Assembly: GCA_021806235.1 (NCBI GenBank)
Contig: JAJZXU010000027.1
Location: 41,614-105,613 of the forward strand
Direction of reading: 5' to 3'
Length of the DNA stretch: 64,000 bases
From: Thermoplasmata archaeon
GTDB taxonomy: Archaea > Thermoplasmatota > Thermoplasmata > Thermoplasmatales > Thermoplasmataceae
Shown here: piece by piece, positions 17,740 through 25,815 of the stretch
Position numbering within the stretch: position 1 is the stretch's first letter
How the letters are laid out: every line of letters begins with the position of its first letter
The notes under the pieces: generated by a model
The model's input: the letters and a program-made list of their open reading frames with translations, nothing else
What the model was told of the DNA's origin: nothing
The model's database searches: none
Program-made: the position numbers and the translations under genes

Positions 17740-19023
17740 ATGACTTATAAACCGAAGTATGACGACCTAATGGAAAACCCGAAAATAAGAAGATGGTTTG
17801 AGAATCTAAAGGCTAAATCAATACTTACAGCAACGGTTTACCGAAGAACTTTAGGTTATTATTGTGAATTGGAGAAAACTACACCTGAACAACTTCTAAC
17901 CGATATGGAAAAGTTAGAGTTCAGAGATACTTTCTTGGATTTTGTTAGAAGATTAGAGAAAGAAGGGAAAGCAGGGTCATATATTGTAAGATTTAAAAAG
18001 GTCTTACGGTCTTGGGCTAAATTTAATGGAATCGATATAAAGTTAGATGTGAACATAGCAAATGAAAACGAAAGCCCAACGTTAGACAATGAAAGAGTGC
18101 CAAGCAAGGAAGAATTGAGCAGGATTTTAAGAAAAGCGACATCAAGGGGCAGAGTATCAATCTCTATTATGGCATTTTCAGGTTTTAGACCTGAAACATT
18201 GGGCAATTATGAAGGCATTGACGGATTACGATTAGGGGATATTAAAGAGCTTAAGATTTCAGATGAAATAGAGTTTACCAAGATTCCAGCCACAATAATG
18301 GTGAAGGGGAGGCTAAGCAAGGCAAGAAACCAATATTTTTCGTTTATTGGAGAGGAAGGTATAACGTATATCAAGGAATATTTGGAGGAGAGAAGGAAGA
18401 ACGGAGAGGAGCTAACCTATGAATCCCCTTTATTGCAGTTCGATGTAAGAGGCACAAAGAAGAATGATTTTATGCGGACTATGTTGGTAACGAGAGACAT
18501 CAGAGAAGCAATAACCACAGCAGGTCTAAAGATGAGACCTTACGTTTTAAGGGCTTATTTCAGCACAGCCTTAGACATAGCGGAGAGCAAGGGCTTAATA
18601 TCGCACCCGTGGAGGCAGTTTATTATGGGTCATAAGGGCGATATAGAGGCAAGATACAGCACAAATAAGAGGCTACCGCCAGATATGATAGAGGAGATGA
18701 GGGAAAGTTATCGTAAGTGTTTAAAATTCCTTGAAACGAGAATATCCGATGTTTCAGAGGACAACGCAAAGCTATTCTTACAGCAACAGCTCTTATCGGC
18801 AGTGGGCTACAAGCAGGAGGAGATAGACAAGTTAGACCTTTCAAGCGTGAGCAATGAGGACTTTCAGCAGTTGTTAAGGGACAAGGTAGCAGGTGCGATG
18901 AGCGACAACGGAGCGAAGCAGAAGGTCATACCTGTAAACGAAATAGAGCAGTATATCAGCGATGGATACGACTTTGAAGCAGTATTGCCGAACGGAAAAG
19001 CGGTAATGAGGTTGAGGTTTTAG
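17740..19023 (+). CDS. Tyrosine recombinase (archaeal integrase)
   Basis: A 427-residue integrase. The N-terminal core-binding region (1-110) is helical. The catalytic region shows the first arginine in AFSGFRPETLGN (about 150), the lysine hairpin IMVKGRLSKARNQYF (about 188-202), PYVLRAYFSTALD with the second arginine (about 270), the histidine in FIMGHKGDIEARYST (about 295-308), and the tyrosine in that same ARY. A C-terminal tail of about 110 residues is specific to this archaeal group. It lies 50 bases from the tRNA-Val attachment site and its stop overlaps the convergent repressor-like gene by four bases. It should insert the element at the tRNA 3' end. Confidence 0.92.
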   Translation: MTYKPKYDDLMENPKIRRWFENLKAKSILTATVYRRTLGYYCELEKTTPEQLLTDMEKLEFRDTFLDFVRRLEKEGKAGSYIVRFKKVLRSWAKFNGIDIKLDVNIANENESPTLDNERVPSKEELSRILRKATSRGRVSISIMAFSGFRPETLGNYEGIDGLRLGDIKELKISDEIEFTKIPATIMVKGRLSKARNQYFSFIGEEGITYIKEYLEERRKNGEELTYESPLLQFDVRGTKKNDFMRTMLVTRDIREAITTAGLKMRPYVLRAYFSTALDIAESKGLISHPWRQFIMGHKGDIEARYSTNKRLPPDMIEEMRESYRKCLKFLETRISDVSEDNAKLFLQQQLLSAVGYKQEEIDKLDLSSVSNEDFQQLLRDKVAGAMSDNGAKQKVIPVNEIEQYISDGYDFEAVLPNGKAVMRLRF

Positions 19024-19463
19024 TCCTTTTTCATACACTTTTCATATAAGAATGCGTAATCAAACCATAAAGCATAGCTTTTTTTTCGTTTCTTGTGTTG
19101 AGCTTTTATAATTTCTGACAATAATTCAACATCGTTTTCATTTGAAAAATCTAATATGCCTTTCCGAGCAGGTTTCCCGTATGGTTCATAAGATGTTTCT
19201 AAAAATACTGATTTTATATCTTCCAAAAGCCGAAGAGCAGGACCACCATAATCAATTATAATCCCCACGTCAATTAAATCCTCAATATGTTTTATTGCGG
19301 TCTTTGAGTTCATTTTACTTTTTACAAGTTTAGTAATCTTATATTGACTCATTGTCTTATCAGCAGATAGCATAGTATTGATGATTTCCTCGCAGTAAGC
19401 ACATGAATAGTATTCTACCCACGATAAATATATGCTCATAGGTATAGTAATGGTATTAACCAT
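19020..19463 (-). CDS. Winged-helix regulator-like protein of the element
   Basis: A 147-residue protein. The segment MSQYKITKLVKSKMNSKTAIKHIEDLIDVGIIIDYG (about 37-73) has the length and pattern of a winged helix (helix, recognition helix, wing). An N-terminal segment has two cysteines (YYSCAYCEE) and the C-terminus is basic (HKKRKKSY). It is convergent with the integrase and divergent from the ATPase operon with only 34 bases between the start codons. That is the place for a repressor controlling the element's main transcript. Function is inferred from fold and position. Confidence 0.55.
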   Translation of the reverse strand: MVNTITIPMSIYLSWVEYYSCAYCEEIINTMLSADKTMSQYKITKLVKSKMNSKTAIKHIEDLIDVGIIIDYGGPALRLLEDIKSVFLETSYEPYGKPARKGILDFSNENDVELLSEIIKAQHKKRKKSYALWFDYAFLYEKCMKKD

Positions 19464-19497
19464 ATATATTCTCTCATTGAATTACAAATAGATAAGT

Positions 19498-19710
19498 ATG
19501 GTCGAACACGTTGATTTGATTTTGGTTAAAAAAACATCAATAAAACACCTTAAACATAGCTTTGCTAAGAAATTCCCAAATTCCCCCATCCTACCAATTC
19601 TCTTATCTCTGCCAGACGTGGTTTCAGGAGAGGAGCTTGTCGGTGCAACCGCTATTTTGATGGATTTGCTGGATAGAGAAACCCATAATAATATTGGAGG
19701 TGAAATATAA
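19498..19710 (+). CDS. Small hypothetical protein, 70 aa
   Basis: The first gene of the rightward operon. Its N-terminus is basic (KKTSIKHLKHSFAKKF) and its C-terminus acidic (SGEELVGATAILMDLLDRE). It has no recognisable domain. Its last codons overlap the GGAGGTGA ribosome-binding site of the ATPase gene, and two bases separate stop and next start, so it is likely co-translated. The start follows the divergent promoter gap closely, suggesting a leaderless first gene. Confidence 0.5.
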   Translation: MVEHVDLILVKKTSIKHLKHSFAKKFPNSPILPILLSLPDVVSGEELVGATAILMDLLDRETHNNIGGEI

Positions 19711-19712
19711 TT

Positions 19713-21572
19713 ATGATGGAAGCATTTAGCCGCCCCAGACGTAAACACGGACGTGTCGCAGTTGTGAGTGTGGCAGGCTTATTCGCTTTACTCGTGGCTA
19801 TACTTCTAATACCCGTGTCTTTGGTAGGGGCAGTAATAACGAGTTGGATTATTTTTTGTATTGTTTTGAGTATTCTATGGAGAGCGCAGTTTGTGAGCCC
19901 GCAAAAAATACAGAATGAGATTTTAGCTATTGCAGATGTAAAACTAACGTGGCACGAGGACGAGAGCGGGAGGGGCTGGCAGAAGGACAGAGAAACAATA
20001 TATGAAGGGAAAATGGACATAAACGAATATCTCGAAAGAAAGGGACATAATCGCATTATAGCAGTTATGGGGGCTTCCCGTTCAGGTAAAAGTCAATTGG
20101 TCTATAAATTAATCCAATCCTTATCAGAAGAAAAGAAAATAATTTTTATGTTTAAGGCAACAGATGATTACACAAGGTTAGGCTATCCTACACTCTATAT
20201 CCACAAAGCAGTTCCTAATGTTTTTATAAGTCCAGAGGCAGTGGCAAGGGCGTTTATAACGGCATTTCCAATCAGCGCGAGTATGCAGGGCATAACCGCT
20301 TCAACAGTCAGAGGTCAGGTAAAGCAGATAGCGGAAAAGAGCAAAAATTGGCAAGATTTCAAAAAGATATTGGAGGATATGCTAAAATCCGAAAGTGAAA
20401 GCATTACCAAAGGAGCATTAAAGTTCATACAGAACAATTTGCCAATCATATATCGGGAAAATGTTTTGAATTATGAATTACCCAATACTTGTGTAGTTGA
20501 TTTTGAGGGTTCAGAGAACACCGAGGTAGATATGCAATTTTTCAAATTCTATGCAGAGTTCTTGCTTAATCAACTCTCTAAAGAGGTATGGAACAAGAGG
20601 CAAAATACTTTATTCGTAATAGACGAGGCTCATTTATTGACAAAATCAGGGTTTTCTATAATACCAGAGATGTCCGCTCTCATTGGTGCAAAAGGTAGTA
20701 TGATACTAGCTTCTCAAAGAATAGCGGATTTGCGAGGACAGGCATTAGATAACTGTAAAACACAATTCAGCTTCAAACAATCTGGCAAGGAGAATTTAGA
20801 CGAGGTAAGTGCCATTAGTGATTTATTCCACCAAGTTGTAGCTCAAATGCTCTCTACTTACGAGTTTACGGACATCGGGCAGGATAGACCCGACCAATAT
20901 GTGATAATATATAGATTGCAGAACCCAAAACCGAAGTTATATTCCGTGAAGGAGATTACAATAAACAATAATGACAGCAAAGGCAAAGGGAGTTCCGAGG
21001 AAGAGAGGAAGGAGGATATAGACTATCAAAAAGTTATCTTTGAATTTCTATCACAGGCAGGAAATATACAGGATTTGGGAAAGCGTTTTGCCGAGAGATA
21101 TGGTGGGGAGGGAGAGAATTATCGTTTAACTTTATATCGTAAGACATTGCCGATGCTTTTAAAATTAGAGAAAATAGACGTGAAGGAAGTTAATAACGTA
21201 AAATTTGTAAATGATAAACCTGACATCAAAGACACAAAAATCTATTTCCGAAACGGAGAAAATCCATCTGGGCTTCATACTTATCTTGTGAATCGAACGG
21301 CGGACGTGATTTATCATAAGGGAATTAATCCGAAAATACAACCATCGGGTATTAGCACGGCAGATATTGAAAGCGATAAATATGTTTTTGAGATTGAAAC
21401 AGGGCTTAAAAACGATATCTCGGACATCAAGGACAGGATAGCCTATTATCAGAAACAGGGCAAGGAAACAATTATCATCGTCCCAAACCAGAGTGAGAAA
21501 AAGAAGTATGTTGAGAAATACCCAGACGTAAAAGTGCTTACTTTGCCCGAATTACAGGAGGAAAAGCTATGA
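19713..21572 (+). CDS. HerA/TraG-like P-loop ATPase with nuclease-like C-terminal domain
   Basis: The 619 residues fall into three parts. Residues 15-65 hold two membrane helices (VVSVAGLFALLVAILLI and ITSWIIFCIVLSIL). Residues 110-400 are an ATPase of the HerA/VirB4/FtsK group with Walker A MGASRSGKSQL (about 119) and Walker B TLFVIDEAHLL (about 302), then ILASQRIADLRGQ. Residues 430-520 look like a winged helix, and 520-619 contain ADIESDKYVFEIETG then ETIIIVPN, a spacing seen in restriction-endonuclease-like folds. Membrane anchoring suggests a DNA pump for conjugation-like transfer or packaging. A GGAGGTGA lies 9 bases before the ATG. It overlaps the next gene by four bases. Confidence 0.8.
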   Translation: MMEAFSRPRRKHGRVAVVSVAGLFALLVAILLIPVSLVGAVITSWIIFCIVLSILWRAQFVSPQKIQNEILAIADVKLTWHEDESGRGWQKDRETIYEGKMDINEYLERKGHNRIIAVMGASRSGKSQLVYKLIQSLSEEKKIIFMFKATDDYTRLGYPTLYIHKAVPNVFISPEAVARAFITAFPISASMQGITASTVRGQVKQIAEKSKNWQDFKKILEDMLKSESESITKGALKFIQNNLPIIYRENVLNYELPNTCVVDFEGSENTEVDMQFFKFYAEFLLNQLSKEVWNKRQNTLFVIDEAHLLTKSGFSIIPEMSALIGAKGSMILASQRIADLRGQALDNCKTQFSFKQSGKENLDEVSAISDLFHQVVAQMLSTYEFTDIGQDRPDQYVIIYRLQNPKPKLYSVKEITINNNDSKGKGSSEEERKEDIDYQKVIFEFLSQAGNIQDLGKRFAERYGGEGENYRLTLYRKTLPMLLKLEKIDVKEVNNVKFVNDKPDIKDTKIYFRNGENPSGLHTYLVNRTADVIYHKGINPKIQPSGISTADIESDKYVFEIETGLKNDISDIKDRIAYYQKQGKETIIIVPNQSEKKKYVEKYPDVKVLTLPELQEEKL

Positions 21573-22273
21573 ATATCGTGGGGAAGCAGAATTTTAACTA
21601 TAAACATAGGCTTATCATTCTATCCTTATTGTTCATATTTTTTAACTTTCCTATCTTTTTCCAACAAGTTCCGTGGAACACATTACCACAATACACATTC
21701 GTTCCGAATTGGCTCTTTTACCCACTCATTTTTTCTTTTGCCATCGCTTTTATTGACATTATTATCTGGTTTGTAATTATGATTTTTTTGGAAGTTTTAG
21801 GTATTGTAGCGATGGTCTACGCTTTTTCTTTTACAGGGCTTTATTCTTTTTCGTGGGTATCTCTGGAAAACCCGATATTGCAAAGTTCTATGAGTATTAG
21901 TTTATTAATTATTGACGTGGTTTGGTATTTTGACTTATATCCACCAATCCACGCTTTGCTTACAAGAACATATTGGACTTCACCAGAGGATAGAGCGAGG
22001 AAAAAATACGAGAAAAAATTTAAATCAAAAGAAGAAGAGCCAGGCAACGAAACGGCAGAAAGAGAGCCTGTAATGATACACACTAAAGAGGAATTGGCAC
22101 GATTACTGAATTTATGGCAACAGAAGTATGCTCAAGCAACAACAGAGGAGGGAAGGAAATTGGCTAATGAGAAAATTCGAGAATATCAGACTGAGTTAGA
22201 GAAGCTGAAAGCAAAGAGCGGGACGACCCCCGAAGAAAGAGCGAAGCTCACGCAAGGAGGTGATAATGAATGA
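21569..22273 (+). CDS. Membrane protein with C-terminal coiled coil
   Basis: A 234-residue protein. About four hydrophobic helices occupy residues 14-140 (IILSLLFIFFNFPIFF, LIFSFAIAFIDIIIWF, MIFLEVLGIVAMVYAF, SISLLIIDVVWYFDL). From about 155 on it is charged and helical (KYEKKFKSKEEEPG...), ending in a predicted coiled coil, LANEKIREYQTELEKLKAKS. It overlaps the ATPase gene by four bases and is probably its membrane partner, a channel or anchor. There is no sequence family I recognise. Confidence 0.6.
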   Translation: MNIVGKQNFNYKHRLIILSLLFIFFNFPIFFQQVPWNTLPQYTFVPNWLFYPLIFSFAIAFIDIIIWFVIMIFLEVLGIVAMVYAFSFTGLYSFSWVSLENPILQSSMSISLLIIDVVWYFDLYPPIHALLTRTYWTSPEDRARKKYEKKFKSKEEEPGNETAEREPVMIHTKEELARLLNLWQQKYAQATTEEGRKLANEKIREYQTELEKLKAKSGTTPEERAKLTQGGDNE

Positions 22274-22410
22274 GCATAAGAGATTGGTTCTTGAACCGTC
22301 AGATAAAGAAGATGCAGAAAGATAATAAGAAGAGGACAGACGCATTAGATGATTTTGTAAAGTGGACGGCAGGCTATAAGGAAGAAGACGAGGAGGAGGT
22401 TAAAAAATGA
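22270..22410 (+). CDS. 46-aa charged protein of the element
   Basis: A short frame from ATG 22270, which overlaps the previous stop (ATGA), with AAGGAGGTGATA just upstream as a strong ribosome-binding site. It encodes MSIRDWFLNRQIKKMQKDNK, then an acidic tail EEDEEEVKK. It is a predicted helix without a known domain. The strong SD and the start/stop overlap are the case for calling it real. Confidence 0.55.
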   Translation: MSIRDWFLNRQIKKMQKDNKKRTDALDDFVKWTAGYKEEDEEEVKK

Positions 22411-22580
22411 ATTTAGATTACAAAACAAAGATAAAAATAAGAGAGATACTTTGCGAGGAGCGGGAAGCTAACCGCATTAATATGCTGGGAGAGCAAATAG
22501 ACGACATAGTATATCGTGAAATTGAGAAAGCGGTAAATAAGCAGGGGAAAGAGACTCGGAAAGGAGGTGATAAAGAATGA
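22407..22580 (+). CDS. 57-aa hypothetical protein of the element
   Basis: It starts at ATG 22407, overlapping the stop of the preceding gene by four bases, with GAGGAGGT upstream. Charged and helical: KIKIREILCEEREANRINML, then IDDIVYREIEKAVNK. It ends in RKGGDKE, whose codons contain the GGAGGTGAT ribosome-binding site of the next gene. This nested arrangement repeats along the operon. No function can be assigned. Confidence 0.55.
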   Translation: MNLDYKTKIKIREILCEEREANRINMLGEQIDDIVYREIEKAVNKQGKETRKGGDKE

Positions 22581-22864
22581 GCGAGATAATGGAAATGGAA
22601 GCCGTTAATGTGAATGAATTACGAGAGCTAAAAAAGAGGGCAAGGAACGCAGAATACGGACACAATCCTGTATTATCGGTTATGGCAATGCAACAAAATA
22701 TGTATCGTGAATTCAGACAGGAATTGGCACAAATCAAATATGAACACCCCAATAGTGCAGTAATAGGCAGGAAATCAGGAAGTAGGGTAGAGATAGAATA
22801 TCGTCTATTTAGGAAACCGAAAATCCGTATTGACGAGGGAGGCGAGGAAATTGCCATCTTTTGA
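22577..22864 (+). CDS. 95-aa hypothetical protein of the element
   Basis: It starts at ATG 22577 in a four-base overlap with the previous stop, 8 bases after GGAGGTGA. The first half is helical and charged (VNVNELRELKKRARNAEYG); the second half alternates strands (SGSRVEIEYRLFRKPKIRIDEGGEE). It has no motif I recognise. Its size and basic/acidic pattern fit a small DNA-binding or accessory protein of a plasmid-like element. Confidence 0.6.
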   Translation: MSEIMEMEAVNVNELRELKKRARNAEYGHNPVLSVMAMQQNMYREFRQELAQIKYEHPNSAVIGRKSGSRVEIEYRLFRKPKIRIDEGGEEIAIF

Positions 22865-23130
22865 AATCAGAAAAAAAAGAGATTGCGTGGCTTAAGCTTA
22901 TTATCTCTATTTTTGCAGTTTTCTTTACATATTTTCTGGCTTTCCTAATGATTATTGTTCGTGTATCCGTGCAGGACGCTACAACGAATAGCCCAGCGTC
23001 TATTACAGGAATGTGGATTGAATTAATTGGAATTACTTTTCTTTGGTCTTTCATTGCAATAGCTGTATGCTCATATTTCATCAGAATTATTGTAGTTCTT
23101 AAGACAGAGGAAATGGAGGTAAATCTATAA
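22861..23130 (+). CDS. Small two-helix membrane protein (TTG start)
   Basis: An 89-residue protein read from a TTG at 22861 that overlaps the stop of the preceding gene. Two strong membrane helices, about 13-35 (ISIFAVFFTYFLAFLMIIVRV) and 52-77 (ELIGITFLWSFIAIAVCSYFIR), flank a short loop, ending with an acidic tail. The upstream gene's last codons GGAGGCGAGGAA supply the ribosome-binding site. It may belong to the same membrane complex as the ATPase and the 234-residue protein. Confidence 0.55.
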   Translation: MKSEKKEIAWLKLIISIFAVFFTYFLAFLMIIVRVSVQDATTNSPASITGMWIELIGITFLWSFIAIAVCSYFIRIIVVLKTEEMEVNL

Positions 23131-23163
23131 ATATCTATCTTTTCAAATATAATAAGTGAGAGT

Positions 23164-23331
23164 ATGAAAATACCCAATGCACCGAAGGGAAAACTGATTA
23201 GTTTTCTCATAACAATAGAATGGTTCGAGGAGGGAAGGAGAAAGCACGTAGTCTTGCACGTTAAGGAACACAAAAAAGGAAGGTATCACGCAAGGATTTC
23301 ACACTTTATAGGTGAGAAAAATGGAAGCTGA
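23164..23331 (+). CDS. 55-aa basic protein of the element
   Basis: From ATG 23164 the frame gives MKIPNAPKGKLISFLITIEW, then EEGRRKHVVLHVKEHKKGRY and ends EKNGS. It is basic, with a likely beta-hairpin (LITIEWFEEGRRKHVVLHV). AAGTGAGAGT upstream is a modest ribosome-binding site. It overlaps the next gene by eleven bases. Possibly DNA- or RNA-binding, judged only by charge and strand pattern. Confidence 0.45.
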   Translation: MKIPNAPKGKLISFLITIEWFEEGRRKHVVLHVKEHKKGRYHARISHFIGEKNGS

Positions 23332-23668
23332 AAGAAATGGGAAGGAGAGAAAAAACGACATAAAAACGATGAAATGGCGGACGGAAAATGAATTACACAC
23401 TTTGTTATCTTTTGGAGCAGGGTCAGTGATTACGATTGAAAAGGAGCTTTTTACTCCTTCTGTATTTTCCGAGATACGCTATGGCGAGAGGGAGGGAATA
23501 GGCATATATTATCCTGTATATCGGGACGGCAGTTGTGCAGAGGCACAATACATTAAGTTCTCATACGCAAAATACGGAAAAGAGGACGTTGTCGTATTGG
23601 AAAGAGCCAGCAAAGAGGAAATGCAAGAATACGATAAGGAACGCTTAGGACATTTGTTAAGGCGATGA
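23321..23668 (+). CDS. 115-aa hypothetical protein of the element
   Basis: I choose the ATG at 23321 over an upstream in-frame GTG (23312) because AGGTGAG lies at good distance before it. The protein starts with a charged helix (MEAERNGKERKNDIK) followed by a strand-rich core (AGSVITIEKELFTPSVFSEI, GIGIYYPVYRDGS, YIKFSYAKYGKEDVVVLERA) and an acidic helix. I know of no match. The core could be a small beta-barrel. Confidence 0.6.
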   Translation: MEAERNGKERKNDIKTMKWRTENELHTLLSFGAGSVITIEKELFTPSVFSEIRYGEREGIGIYYPVYRDGSCAEAQYIKFSYAKYGKEDVVVLERASKEEMQEYDKERLGHLLRR

Positions 23669-23669
23669 A

Positions 23670-23798
23670 ATGAAGTGTAGAATATGCAAGGTCAGGATAG
23701 ATGACGAGGAAGCAGGGATAACAGCGGTCAATAATTCAGGGCTATGCGTAGAATGTATGCACACCACCCTCTTTTTAAGCTCGTTGTTGCGAAAATAA
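23670..23798 (+). CDS. 42-aa zinc-finger protein
   Basis: A tiny frame from ATG 23670 with two CxxC knuckles: KCRICKV near the start and LCVECMH at 27-31. Four cysteines with this spacing bind zinc in small archaeal plasmid and virus proteins. It begins two bases after the previous stop and ends with hydrophobic FLSSLLRK. It probably binds nucleic acid or protein. Confidence 0.5.
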   Translation: MKCRICKVRIDDEEAGITAVNNSGLCVECMHTTLFLSSLLRK

Positions 23799-23885
23799 CG
23801 ATTTCTTAGGGAGCGTGGCTTTGCCACCGCCACGTTTCCCCGATAAAGTTTATATCCTATTTTTCGTTATATTTATGGTGGCAAA

Positions 23886-24050
23886 ATGCAAGAAATATAC
23901 CCTCTAATACACATACACCAAAGAGGCCATCTATTCCTTATCGGCTCAAGGCTCAAGGAGTGTTACCCTATGTGTGAGGAGGAAGAACAGCAAAAAAAGC
24001 GTCTAAACGCTATATTGCGAACAGAGAAACCAGCACAGACGAACGGATAG
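23886..24050 (+). CDS. 54-aa hypothetical protein, tentative
   Basis: A frame from ATG 23886 encodes MQEIYPLIHIHQRGHLFLIG followed by a short Cys pair (CYPMC) and an acidic-basic helix EEEEQQKKRLNAIL. A TATATTTATGG element about 15 bases upstream might be a promoter for a leaderless mRNA. It lies outside the tightly overlapping series, so it is less certain than its neighbours. Downstream, 24051-24309 is AT-rich DNA with no gene visible. Confidence 0.35.
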   Translation: MQEIYPLIHIHQRGHLFLIGSRLKECYPMCEEEEQQKKRLNAILRTEKPAQTNG

Positions 24051-24309
24051 AAACAACAACAAAAAATCTATTGTTTTCGTGGTGCTTTTATATTTTGCTC
24101 ACCATTCCCTTTTAATTATTCCAAGTTATATAACCGAGAATATGCCCGTATATAATATATGAACATCAAGATATAAATATATATCCATATCTTACATTGT
24201 GCATTTCTTTTCAGCTATATTCCAAGTAATATGACTATCTTTTACTTTGCTTCAATATTCATTGCAGATACCTTATTATATCTTTTCTACCCAATATTAT
24301 TGTGATTGA

Positions 24310-24648
24310 ATGGCTGAACAAGAAAACACAGACGAACAAAAGCATACCGAAGGTATGCTACAAGTGGAAAAGGACGTTCTCATAGGAGAGGAGCTACAAC
24401 TCTCAAGTGTAGAAAAAACGAAAATAGAAAGGGAAGGTCAGGAGGCAGAGCTATATATCTATTACGCAAAACGGACTTCTGACGGACAGATTGTATCTTT
24501 CTATGGCTCATCAGTATTGAACGAGCAATACGATTTAGGCTATCTAAAACCTGATACCTTTTTCGTATTGGATAAACTCATTAGCAGGAAATCAGGGAAC
24601 AGCTACTACAAGGCAATCATATTGCACAAGGCAGAGGTGAGTAAGTGA
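24310..24648 (+). CDS. 112-aa protein, possibly OB-fold-like
   Basis: The first 35 residues are polar and acidic (AEQENTDEQKHTEGMLQVEK). The rest alternates strands: AELYIYYAKRTSDGQIVSFYG, TFFVLDKLISRKSGNSYYKAI, with charged turns. Its length and five-strand pattern would fit a small OB-fold single-strand DNA-binding protein, but no diagnostic motif is present. It follows a 260-base AT-rich gap with TATTATATC upstream, so it likely starts a second operon in the element. It overlaps the next gene by four bases. Confidence 0.55.
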   Translation: MAEQENTDEQKHTEGMLQVEKDVLIGEELQLSSVEKTKIEREGQEAELYIYYAKRTSDGQIVSFYGSSVLNEQYDLGYLKPDTFFVLDKLISRKSGNSYYKAIILHKAEVSK

Positions 24649-24866
24649 TGCACATAACTACATTTCATATAGAGCCAGAAAACGTGGAATTCGTGGAGGA
24701 ACTCACAAAGCACAAGGAGTTATCACGTGTCCTGAATTTTCTCATATCGCAATATAAGGAGAATAAAGGATATGTAGACCCACACACGAAAATAGAGCAG
24801 TTAGAACGGCAGTTAAAGGCCAAGACAGAGCAATATGAAGCAATGCGGAAGGAGGCAATGAAATGA
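24645..24866 (+). CDS. 73-aa ribbon-helix-helix-like protein
   Basis: The N-terminus HITTFHIEPENVEFVEELTK, then ELSRVLNFLISQYKE, has the strand-helix-helix pattern of ribbon-helix-helix regulators of plasmids and viruses. The C-terminal 30 residues form a heptad-like coiled coil (IEQLERQLKAKTEQYEAM). Start and stop overlap both neighbours by four bases (ATGA). It probably acts as a dimeric regulator or copy-control protein. Confidence 0.6.
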   Translation: MMHITTFHIEPENVEFVEELTKHKELSRVLNFLISQYKENKGYVDPHTKIEQLERQLKAKTEQYEAMRKEAMK

Positions 24867-25042
24867 AGGAATACAGAATAAAGTGTATGTTTTGCGGAAC
24901 GCCATTATGTCAGTTAGAGGAAACGGAGAATTGGTATTGTCCGAAGTGCAGGAAATGGCTCACACTATCAGCCAGCAGAGTATCCAACAGACATTACGTT
25001 AGTAAAAGACCAGCTAAACGACCACGTAAGCTTAGCACGTGA
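24863..25042 (+). CDS. 59-aa zinc-ribbon protein
   Basis: It starts at ATG 24863, overlapping the preceding stop. CMFCGTPLC and WYCPKCRKW give paired cysteines of a zinc ribbon, followed by a very basic tail (KRPAKRPRKLST). GGAAGGAGGCA is the ribosome-binding site. A zinc ribbon with a basic tail suggests DNA or RNA binding. It is the last gene before the hairpin block. Confidence 0.6.
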   Translation: MKEYRIKCMFCGTPLCQLEETENWYCPKCRKWLTLSASRVSNRHYVSKRPAKRPRKLST

Positions 25043-25815
25043 GAGCCACACGTGCCCCCGTGTGTCAATACACGGGGCGCTTAATGCCCTCCTTATTTCC
25101 TTTTACTTTTTATTTCAGACTTCTTGAAAGAAGTCTACAAGAACTATAATTACGGACTTCTCGTGAGAAGTCCACAAGAGCAATAAGCCCCCGCCTCGCT
25201 ACGCACAAGTGCGAAGCACAGGGCACTCTGCGACACGCCAACCTCCTGAACGGAGGATTTGGCTTTCGCTACGGCAAAAATTCACCCCTCCTTTGTTCGC
25301 TTCGCTCACAAATTCCCCCCCTCTTTTTGCCTTCGCTCGTCTCGGAGGTCTAATCAGGTATAGGCACGTGTACGCCTTCGGCGTTCACTTGTTGCTTCGC
25401 AACAGCCTATTATCCTGATTTGTCCAGCCCTTCGGGCTGTCCACCGACCCCCCGTGCCCTGTGCTTCGCACCCACCCGTGCTATGCACGTGTGGGCTACG
25501 TGTCCCTTCGGGACACTTCGGGTCTTCACTTCGTTCAGACCTGCTACGCTCGGCGGAGGAGGGGGTTCGCAGGAAAGCCCTTAAAATTTCAGATTTAATA
25601 ATACGGGCTTTCCTTTGCGACAAACTTCTTCAAAAGAAGTTTGAACAAGAATAAGGGTGGTTTGGTCCCTATTTTTATGAGAAAATAAAACCCCATTACT
25701 GACACAAGTATGATAGTCCGACTCGGAAAAATCATATCTTAAAAAATGTTTACTTACTCCATTTCTTGATTTTCAAAAAAATAAAAAAGTATAAAAAATA
25801 GTGATTATTGTTTCA
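25043..25815. repeat. GC-rich non-coding block with many perfect hairpins
   Basis: About 770 bases without a convincing gene. It contains perfect inverted repeats: GACTTCTT/AAGAAGTC (25118-25135), GGACTTCTC/GAGAAGTCC (25154-25173), GTTGC-TTC-GCAAC (25391-25403), CAGCCC-TTC-GGGCTG (25425-25439), GTGC-TTC-GCAC (25461-25471), a CCCAC/GTGGG stem around CGTGC-TAT-GCACG (25471-25495), GTGTCCC-TTC-GGGACAC (25500-25516), GGTCT/AGACC (25521-25541), and CAAACTTCTT/AAGAAGTTTG (25621-25643). The words TTCG and CTTCGC recur throughout. The ACTTCTT hairpins occur at both edges, framing the block. It could be a replication origin, a structured RNA or recombination-prone spacer. Confidence 0.6.

Noticed and set aside
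24051..24309. Possible further small gene in the element
   Set aside because: AT-rich with several stops in all frames; likely promoter region of the 24310 gene.
25209..25654. Three overlapping frames of 66-89 codons in the hairpin block
   Set aside because: Arg/Pro/Ser-rich translations on both strands that follow from GC-rich repeats; no start signals.
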